Made by a program: the position numbers and the translations under genes
Part shown: positions 49,426 through 57,600 of the stretch, in pieces
Layout of the letters: each line of letters begins with the position of its first letter
How positions within the stretch are numbered: the stretch's first letter is position 1
The notes under the pieces: generated by a model
Told to the model about the DNA's origin: nothing
The model's input: only the letters and a program-made list of their open reading frames with translations
The model's database searches: none
Assembly (NCBI GenBank): GCA_017303505.1
Contig: JAFLCP010000031.1
Span: 1-60,011, forward strand
Source of the DNA: Planctomycetota bacterium
GTDB lineage: Bacteria > Planctomycetota > Planctomycetia > Pirellulales > Pirellulaceae
Direction: 5' to 3'
Length of the DNA: 60,011 bases

Positions 49426-51618
49426 CTAACCCAAAAGGTATCGGTGGTAAAACTGCCAGATCTTTCTCGCCAAACTCCGGCCCAACGACCAACGTCGATT
49501 AGGGACCATCGCTTGAACGCGTACTCCCGAATGGAGATCCACACCAGAAGTCGGATCAACTTCCATGGTGATCGAGAAATAGGCTTCACCAGCCTTTTGG
49601 GTATAGGGATCAATGCCAATGTCGCCACCCCCAAGTTGCGTCAATGCAGTTTGATCGATTCGTGACTGACTAGCCCGAGCCACGCCGGTAACATGTCCAT
49701 TGAGACGTTTACCTGGTTGCCCGATCAGTTCAATCTCAACTGCATCGCCGACCGTCACTTGTGAGTCGGAAACTTCTTCGTCCGTCGCCAAAGCTCGGAC
49801 GATCCATTTACCAGACTCGAGTTTGAGTAGTGGTTCGCCCGATTGGAAGAAACGACCCGCAAAATCGCTATTCTGCCACTCTGCCACTACCCCATCTTTG
49901 GGTGCACGGATTGTCAAACGCGCTATCGCCCTCTCGACATCCTGTAAATCGAGTTCTGCTTGCTGCAATCTTTGCTTGAGCAATCCGAATTCAGTTGGGT
50001 TCGTCTGAAGCGATTGAAGCAATTGAGACTGAAGTTTCGACACTTCTGCCTTTACCGCAGAACGACGTGTTTCCAGCTCTTCATTAGTGAGTTGAAATAA
50101 CACATCTCCCGGTTGAACGTTTTGAGAGAGCTTGAAACCGACTTGAGAAACGAAGCCTGGTTCGGGAGCACGAATGAACGTTTCGCTTTCGCGCCCGACA
50201 ATTCCCGTAAAGGAGATGGCAGTCCAGATAGGCATCACAATGAGCGCCGTTAAGGCAGCTGCAGAACTACCAATCAGGATCACAGCTCGACGTCGAGAGC
50301 CGCGAGTTTCGGGTTGGAATAACAAGTATCGGACAACACGATCGACGGTTGGGATAAGTCCTACAAACAGATAGAACAGGCCTAACAGCAACCCCACCGT
50401 TGGGATCTGCAAGGCAAGGAATGTAAATATGCCGAGTGTAACGACGATACGATAAATATCGGAGGCTGCCCCAAAGAGCGTGTACAAGCGGTCGCTCCAC
50501 CAAGTTACTCCGATTCGTGGTGCTTCGATGCCAAGGAAAATGCGCTTGAGGCAGTTGTGCATCGAAGCCGTCGCCAAGCGTTTGAGATTGGGAATGCCCA
50601 ATAGGTCGCACAGAACATAGTAACCGTCAAACTTAAGCAATGGATTCGCATTGAACATAATCGTTACTACTGTCGAGATTACGATCGTGTAATGAGCGAT
50701 GGAGTTGATGAGGCCAGGTTGGGAAAGCGACCAAACAAAGACGGCTGCTATCGCAATTAGCGATTCAAAATACATGCCTGCCAAATTCACCGCGATCCGT
50801 TGCCAGCGCTCACGGAAACCCCACGCTGACGAGGCATCGACGTAGGCGCACGGAGTTCCGATGATAAAGAACAAACCGACTTCGGGGACATTTCCGCCGA
50901 ATACTTTGCAGGCGTAAGCGTGGCCCAATTCGTGCCAAGCTTTAAGCACGCACAAAATCAGCAAAAGCAATGGCAAGCTTTTGAGTGCCAATAGCGAAGC
51001 GGTCGCATCGCTGAAATCTGCCCAGCGAGCGCAAACCATATAGCTGGCCAAGCAGACCATTCCCAACCACAAGGCTAAAAACCAATTTTGAAACAGTGGC
51101 CAAGCGAATCGCTTGGTAACGTCCAAGAATCGATCTGGATTCATGAGTGGGACTTGGAACGAAATCAGCCGCATCGGCAAACTGGCTTTTTCTTTCTTTC
51201 GTCGTTCGGCAAATCGCTCATACAAAATCTTGCCATCGACAATGGGAAGTAGGATCAAGTTATGGCGTTGCAGATCCACAATGAATTGATAGAACTCGTC
51301 GCGCTGATCATTCTCGATGATTCCAGCGGCTGCCAGTTTCGTAAAGGCCTGTTGCACACTCTGCATGTGTTCAAGGTGCAAGAAGACTTGATAGTCCTCC
51401 TGAGCCAACGAACAACTGTTGAATGTGATGGGGTCGCGAATAACATATTGCACGTCGCCATTGGAAACTTGTCGTGAGATTTCAAGGTCACGTCGAAGTC
51501 CAATCGACAAAGGAGACAGCATGGCAATGATGCGTTCCTTTTTGGCGGCAAGTTCGGCTTGTGCTTTGTTGGTAGTCATGGCAATAGCGGCAGGTTGATT
51601 TGAGTTGGGTGTGCTCAT
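49426..51618 (-). CDS. M50 site-2-protease-like metallopeptidase fused to a HlyD-type adaptor
   Basis: The product is 730 residues from ATG 51618, which overlaps the TGA of the upstream gene (ATGA). The cytoplasmic N-terminal region (about 25-150) resembles PqqD-like peptide-binding domains (VQYVIRDPITF, YQVFLHLEHMQSV). A multi-pass membrane M50 core follows with zinc motif HELGH (229-233) and third ligand NPLLKFDG (325-332). After more membrane helices comes a periplasmic HlyD-like biotinyl-lipoyl/coiled-coil/barrel region (about 475-700): PGFVSQVGFKLSQNVQPGDV, then APKDGVVAEW. The combination suggests an export or envelope-processing component. Catalytic residues look intact. Related M50-HlyD proteins in planctomycetes and proteobacteria lie near large surface proteins. 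Substrate is unproven. Confidence 0.87.
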   Translation of the reverse strand: MSTPNSNQPAAIAMTTNKAQAELAAKKERIIAMLSPLSIGLRRDLEISRQVSNGDVQYVIRDPITFNSCSLAQEDYQVFLHLEHMQSVQQAFTKLAAAGIIENDQRDEFYQFIVDLQRHNLILLPIVDGKILYERFAERRKKEKASLPMRLISFQVPLMNPDRFLDVTKRFAWPLFQNWFLALWLGMVCLASYMVCARWADFSDATASLLALKSLPLLLLILCVLKAWHELGHAYACKVFGGNVPEVGLFFIIGTPCAYVDASSAWGFRERWQRIAVNLAGMYFESLIAIAAVFVWSLSQPGLINSIAHYTIVISTVVTIMFNANPLLKFDGYYVLCDLLGIPNLKRLATASMHNCLKRIFLGIEAPRIGVTWWSDRLYTLFGAASDIYRIVVTLGIFTFLALQIPTVGLLLGLFYLFVGLIPTVDRVVRYLLFQPETRGSRRRAVILIGSSAAALTALIVMPIWTAISFTGIVGRESETFIRAPEPGFVSQVGFKLSQNVQPGDVLFQLTNEELETRRSAVKAEVSKLQSQLLQSLQTNPTEFGLLKQRLQQAELDLQDVERAIARLTIRAPKDGVVAEWQNSDFAGRFFQSGEPLLKLESGKWIVRALATDEEVSDSQVTVGDAVEIELIGQPGKRLNGHVTGVARASQSRIDQTALTQLGGGDIGIDPYTQKAGEAYFSITMEVDPTSGVDLHSGVRVQAMVPNRRWSLGRSLARKIWQFYHRYLLG

Positions 51619-53552
51619 AGTTGCCAAACCTTTCGTTGGATATAACGGATAGGTTTCTGCAATAGGATCCACCAGCCTGGTTGTTTGCCAACCGATATTT
51701 GAGCAAAGCCAGATACACCGAGTTTAGAGTCAGTTCCGAAGTCGCTTCCCTTGCCGATGGCCTTGATGATATTCTCGCCGTTCTCGGAAGTGCTAGCTGT
51801 TTCGACTCTCTCAAGAGCAATGGAGTACCAATGATCTGGTTCCGCAGCGGTTACGAAATGCCCTTGCTGGCCCGCCTTTATCTCCATCCCTAAATAATCG
51901 GGAATCTGCAATTCCACTTGCTGAGACGTCGCTGGAGCAAAGTTGAGCAATTGTTCGCCTAAGGCAACGGTTTCGCCCTCGCGTTTGAATAAATCGCTGT
52001 CGAAAACGGTCCCACCCTCGTCCGCCTTCACGACCGCTTGAGCGAGCTTGGCTTCGACCATCGTCAATTCGTTGCGAATGGCTTCCAAATTCGCTTTTTC
52101 TTCTCCTGCCTTTGCTGTTTCATCGGCCTGGAGGAAACGAATCATAGCTTGAGTGCGTGCGTTGGTTTCTGCTTCGAGCTTGGCTTTGCGAGATACCAGT
52201 TCGTCGGTGTCCATTTCAAACAAGATGGAACCTGCGGCGACTTGTTCCCCGTTGCGATAATGGACTTTCTTGATCTTTCCAGCAAACGGTGCCGAGAAAA
52301 TCCGTGGATTTGCACTGACAAGTTTGCAAGGAACATTCAACGAATGCGGCCAAGAAAGGAACAAAAAGGCGCCAGTCGCCGCAATCAACGAGACAGCTAC
52401 CAGCTTGCGAACGGGGCCACTTAGATATTGGTGAAGGGCTTTGTCCGCATGAGTTGACAAAAGGCTCCAAACATTCCGGCTTAGATCGCGGGCTACTTTA
52501 ACACGTTCCGCAATTCGCGATTGGTATTGATCTAAGTACGCGAGTTCAGCAGAAGTAAAGGGCTGGCTTTCGTCTCGACGCAAGCTGCATACGGCGATTA
52601 CGTTATCTTCAAACTTGATTGGGATTGACAAGCATGAACAGTTACTGCTACTTGCTCGCCAAGCATGATGGAGGCCGCAATTTAACTTCGTAGTGGCGGG
52701 GCCATTCGCGCTATCGATCTGAACCAAAATGGTGTGACCACAATCGGAAACTTCTGTCATAGCTTGCTCGATGGTGATGCATCCAGGCGAGCGGCGATAG
52801 ACAGAATCATGACCAGAAATAGCCAAGAGTCGCAATTGGTTCTTTTCAACGATTCCAAACGAGACGTCTAAACACTGAAGTTCATTTCGCAAACCATTGA
52901 CTAATTGATATGCAAGAGGCGTAGGATCGTCCCAAAACTTGCTTTGGCAAAACGTCTCCAAAAATGTAGGAGCGGGGCCATTCGATTCCTTGCCTTGCGC
53001 TAAGTCCGGTTTTCGAACTCCGCTGCTGATCTGCGAAGCATTGGAAGCAGCCGAAAAAGTCGACGAAATCATTGCCTTAAGCAAATTCTCAAATTCCGTC
53101 AGGTGTTGTTTGGCTGCGGTTGCATCGCTTGTTTGAATTACGACGCTGGCCACACCAATCGGACCTTTTTCCACAGACTGGATGGGGAGAGTAAGCACAG
53201 CCATTCTTGTGCCTGAAGTTCTTTCGGCAAAGAAACTGGCTTGAGGCTTCTGCGTGGAAATACATTCCAACATGGGAACAGAGCAGAGTTGCTGCCACGT
53301 TTCCGCTGGAATGTCGCCAAAGTGGATTGCGTGCTCGAAGGGACGACCGTCCAAGTCGATCTTCAATACCAAATACGGCGAACAAAAATGTTGCGCCATG
53401 GCTTGTGAACCTTCGGTCACAGATTTACGCATATCTGTGGGACCATAAGCCAGGGATTTGATAAGGCTCAACGTTCTTTGAAAGCTTGAGTCCCCTTTTA
53501 CTGACGTATTCGATGAACGATTGTCTTTTGATATGTTTGATTCAGTTTGCAT
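51615..53552 (-). CDS. GAF-domain membrane protein with HlyD-type periplasmic domain
   Basis: The product is 645 residues from ATG 53552, with AGGGG upstream. A GTG three codons earlier also fits. Two GAF-like sensory segments occupy about 1-160 and 205-345 (SIPIKFEDNVIAVCSLRRDE, PFTSAELAYLDQYQSRIAERV). One membrane helix (about 390-410, VAVSLIAATGAFLFLSW) follows, then a HlyD-like part with lipoyl half-motif IFSAPFAGKIKKVHYRNGEQV and a coiled coil (ETNARTQAMIRFLQADET). It could link cytoplasmic signals to a periplasmic conduit. It lies between the HlyD adaptor gene (36 bases downstream of the adaptor's GTG-side neighbour) and the M50 gene, which it overlaps by 4 bases. Confidence 0.85.
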   Translation of the reverse strand: MQTESNISKDNRSSNTSVKGDSSFQRTLSLIKSLAYGPTDMRKSVTEGSQAMAQHFCSPYLVLKIDLDGRPFEHAIHFGDIPAETWQQLCSVPMLECISTQKPQASFFAERTSGTRMAVLTLPIQSVEKGPIGVASVVIQTSDATAAKQHLTEFENLLKAMISSTFSAASNASQISSGVRKPDLAQGKESNGPAPTFLETFCQSKFWDDPTPLAYQLVNGLRNELQCLDVSFGIVEKNQLRLLAISGHDSVYRRSPGCITIEQAMTEVSDCGHTILVQIDSANGPATTKLNCGLHHAWRASSSNCSCLSIPIKFEDNVIAVCSLRRDESQPFTSAELAYLDQYQSRIAERVKVARDLSRNVWSLLSTHADKALHQYLSGPVRKLVAVSLIAATGAFLFLSWPHSLNVPCKLVSANPRIFSAPFAGKIKKVHYRNGEQVAAGSILFEMDTDELVSRKAKLEAETNARTQAMIRFLQADETAKAGEEKANLEAIRNELTMVEAKLAQAVVKADEGGTVFDSDLFKREGETVALGEQLLNFAPATSQQVELQIPDYLGMEIKAGQQGHFVTAAEPDHWYSIALERVETASTSENGENIIKAIGKGSDFGTDSKLGVSGFAQISVGKQPGWWILLQKPIRYIQRKVWQL

Positions 53553-53597
53553 GATAACCACCCCTACGTGTTTCGTGCCCGTTTTCGGTAATCGAGA

Positions 53598-54425
53598 CTA
53601 TTTCCCGGCAAAATGAACGACAAAGCCCGCTGGGAGTTTTGTCTCGGTATTGTCAATCTCGAATATGCAACGCAATGTGTCAGTGCTTGGGTCAACGACT
53701 GGTGCAATTGCGGTCAGTTTGCCTTCAATGCTTTGGATTCCGCGAAAGTTTGTTCCCAAAGAATAGGTCTGCCCTACTACCAGCTCTTCGAAACGTCTGC
53801 TCGGGATGTGTAACTCAACTTTGAGTGTATCTACATTGACTACTTCTAAGACGACATGATCTTCTTGAATTCGCTCGCCAATGTTGGCTTTGATGCGATG
53901 CACGACGCCGTCAAATGGGGCGTTCAGACTCAGTTGATTGATACGCTCGCGTTCAATGGTAACTTTTTCTTGGGCCAGACGGAGGTTGCCTTCTGCTGTG
54001 TTGAGGTTAGCGCGGGCTTTCTCAACGGCAGCACGAGCAAACTCAAATTCTTGGGCAGCAACCGCTCGCAAATCAGTCACAGACTCTAAACGTCGAAGCG
54101 TGTTCTCGGCTGCAGCCAATTCGGCTCGCGCTAATTCAACTGGACCTGCTTGAGCTGCAGCAACTTCTGCCGCATTGAGGTTAGCCGAAGCAACGCGATC
54201 ATCCATGCGAACCATCGGTTGGCCGCTGCGCACATACTCCCCTTCCTTGACAAAGACCTCGTGCACAACTCCTGCCACATTGGGGTGCAATGTGACCTGC
54301 AAAGATGGCTTGGTGATGCCCGGAAGGCCTGTGTCAGAGGATTCCTTCGATTTCACTTCACCTGAGATACCAAAAGCAGTGGTGCCCAAAAGCACCATTA
54401 TCGAACAACTAAGCCAGGTGTTCAT
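53598..54425 (-). CDS. Periplasmic adaptor (HlyD/RND membrane-fusion) protein
   Basis: The 275-residue protein has a signal peptide (about 1-22). The lipoyl half-motif is LHPNVAGVVHEVFVKEGEYV. A helical hairpin follows (VAAAQAGPVELARAELAAAE, VEKARANLNTAEGNLRLAQE), then SLNAPFDGVVHRIKANIGERI and beta-barrel end SLGTNFRGIQSIEGKLTAIA. It is shorter than usual RND adaptors and lacks the membrane-proximal domain. No RND pump, ABC ATPase or TolC gene is beside it. Next downstream, in the same direction, come the GAF-HlyD and M50-HlyD genes, so it likely serves that assembly. Confidence 0.9.
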   Translation of the reverse strand: MNTWLSCSIMVLLGTTAFGISGEVKSKESSDTGLPGITKPSLQVTLHPNVAGVVHEVFVKEGEYVRSGQPMVRMDDRVASANLNAAEVAAAQAGPVELARAELAAAENTLRRLESVTDLRAVAAQEFEFARAAVEKARANLNTAEGNLRLAQEKVTIERERINQLSLNAPFDGVVHRIKANIGERIQEDHVVLEVVNVDTLKVELHIPSRRFEELVVGQTYSLGTNFRGIQSIEGKLTAIAPVVDPSTDTLRCIFEIDNTETKLPAGFVVHFAGK

Positions 54426-54658
54426 GACGCGATAACCCTACGCATTTCGCATTGAGAACTGGAGAGAAACAATTCACTGCGAAAACTTAGGTCAAAAGTG
54501 AGCTCATGCGCACTTTGGCGGACCGAGAGCCCCAAAATGGGCAATCCGGCCGAGTAGTATGCGGATTAAGGCAAAAGTGCCGATTTAACCGCCTGTAGGA
54601 CTTATTCGGTAACAACCACGGATTACGATTGCGTTTCCCCATCAGAGGGGCGCGACGA

Positions 54659-57600
54659 TCACTCGTTTCGCCGGTCCGTGCGTTGAGTTACCCGGATCTC
54701 GTTGCGAGCGTCACTTTCAGTATTCGTTTCCTGAGGTGAAATGTTCGCACGAATCAGGTTCCAGAAAGCAATTAAGCTGCTCTGAATCGAGAATTGCTGT
54801 TGGGTTTCAACTTCCAAGTCCGATTGATTTCGGAGCAACTCTTCGGTCTCTGTAATCTCCTGCAGAGCTTCCACAGCCATTTCGAATTCCTCCATGGTTC
54901 TCACGCCGTTGCCAGATTGCGAGCCGTCTACGGTGTCGCCAAATTGCTCTGAGAGTGAGAATTCAAACGTGGGGGTTTGTCGAGCGCTGGTGTTATTCGC
55001 TGTTGCCCGTAGTAACGAATCGAACTCCCGCTCAATATCACTATCCGTTTCGAAGACATAATTTGTTACTTCGTTAGTGGTAATGTTTTCCGGGTTTAGT
55101 TCGGTGGTTGACATTTCAGCAGTTTCTTCCGTCGCAACTGCAGCAGTTTGCGGTTCGTCAGCAGGTGAAGTTTCCTGTGATGACGTCGAGGTTAACGGAA
55201 TTGTCTGAGGTGAAGCTTGGCTTCCGCTGGATATCTGAGGTAGTACTTCGTCGACGACCACTTTGATAGTTTGTTGAATCACGGAGGTTGAACCGTTTGC
55301 ACCTTCTACGATAGTTAGACGATAAGTGAAGTTATAATCGCCTGGTATTCCTCCATCCGTAACCAAACGCAAACTCGTAAGGTTCCAGCCATTCAGGTTT
55401 GCCCATTGCGTTGCATTTTGCGATACATAGTTGTTCGTTCCGTCAGTGATTCTCATCCCCTGTGGAATTCCCGATATTCCGAGCGTTGGGATTTCGCTTC
55501 CGTCCATATCTTCAATGTAATAGCTGATAGGGAGGGCTAGGCTACTTCCCAGATCTGTTCGCCCGCCAGTAGCAAATATCTCACCGATGTCAGCTACCGG
55601 GGCAATATCAACCGTACATGGGAAGGACTGAATAAAGTTGTTGCCCAGAGAGCTCACGACGTCCACTGTTGCTTGGATCAATCCTGAGAAGTTGTGCGGC
55701 GTCAGATATTGCAGCGATCCCAAATCCATACCGAAAACACTGACGGCTCCCGTGTTCCCGACGATTCTTGTCATACCGAATTGGTCGGTGACTTCGGTGC
55801 CTACAGGCAGCCCCCGAACAACCACATCTGTCAGCGTTTCGCCATTGGTATCAACCATATTGACCGAAATCGGCCAAGCGAATGGCGAATCTTCTGAACC
55901 TTGAACGTTACCCACCGTAACGGCCAGTTGATCACGCTGGCCTGCGATCGTAATGGCTACGCTGGCGTTATCGGTGAGCCCAAATGAATCTTCGATCTGG
56001 TAATTGATGACAACCAGAACAGACTCACCCACGGATAGGTAATCATAGGCATTCCCTGGATTGTATACCAAAATGTTACTAATAACTTGTACGCTGCCCA
56101 AGCCTTGGGTCAATTGTGCGCTCACGAGTTGAATTTGATCCCCTGGATCCAAATCGTAATCGTTGCTCATCACATTCAACGTCGCCTGTGCGTTTTCTCC
56201 AGAGTTGTAGGCATCATCGATTGCAAAGGGGAACTCATTGGCGTTTAAGACATGAATTGTAAACGATGTTTGGCTAAAGCTACCGTCATCCGATGTCGCT
56301 CGCACAATGATGTCAAGCGTTGGAGTCGTTTCATGATCTAGTGGACCGTTCTGGGTAACGACCCCAGTCACCGCATCAATGCTAAATCTTCCCCCTGCGT
56401 CGTTATCGAGTGAGTAGGTAACTATGTTCGTGGTTGCATCCAGGTCTTGAGCGATTACGGCAAGGCCAACCGTTGCGTTTCCAAGCGTGTTTTCTAGTAT
56501 TTCGTTGGCTGCACTGTCGGTATCCAAGCTTGACGTTACATCAAACTCATCGACGTCATTGATTTGTATGCTGAAGTTCTGATCGGTAAAGGAGCCATCT
56601 GCAGAGGTTGCTCGTACAACAATGCTGCGTACAGCGCCGTCAACTTCACGATCGATACTGTCGGCAACTGTGACAGTGCCCGTTACTGAATCGATTGCAA
56701 ATCGGCCTCCATCGTTGTTGACCAATGAGTACGAGATGGTACTGGTGGTTGCGTCCAAGTCATTTGCATAAGCTACCAATCCAACCGTGGTGCCGATGGC
56801 AGCGTTCTCGTTCACGGCGTTGGTTGAAGCGTTGGCATCCGTCACACTGCCGACATCGAATTCGTCGAGGTCATTAATGGCAATGGACATCACTTGGTCC
56901 GTAAATGATCCGTCTGCCGAAGTAGCTCGAATTGTTATGGAGCGCGAGGCCCCGTCCACTTCTCGATCGATTGCGCCGGCTACGGTAACGATACCAGTCG
57001 TACTATCGATTGCAAATCGTCCACCGTCATTATCGAAGAGCGAATACGTGATTGCATTATTGGTGGCGTCGCCATCGCTTGCTGCGGCGGTAATGCCTAC
57101 TAGAGTCCCTACGTTCGCATTTTCATCGACGTTATTGCTGGCTGAATCCGCGTCGGTCACAGTGCCAACATTAAACTCGTCCACATCGTTGATCGCGATG
57201 GAGAAAACTTGATCGGTGTAAGATCCATCGGTGGATGTGGCTCGGACGGTTATTGATCGCGATGCTCCGTCGGCTTCGCGATCGATTGCACCAGCAACCG
57301 TTACGATTCCCGTTGTGCTGTCGATTGCGAATCGTCCACCGTCATCATCGAAGAGTGAATAGGTGATTGCATTGTTGGTGGCATCGACATCGCTGGCAGC
57401 AGCGGTAATGCCTACTACTGTGCCAACGCTTGCGTTTTCATTAACGTTATTGCTGGTTGCGTTGGTGTCGGTAACCGCTCCAACATCGAACTCATCGACG
57501 TCGTTGATGGCGATGGAAAACACTTGGTCTGTGTAGGAACCGTCGGTTGAAGTGGCTCGAATTGTGATAGAACGTGAGGCTCCATCTGTCTCACGATCAA

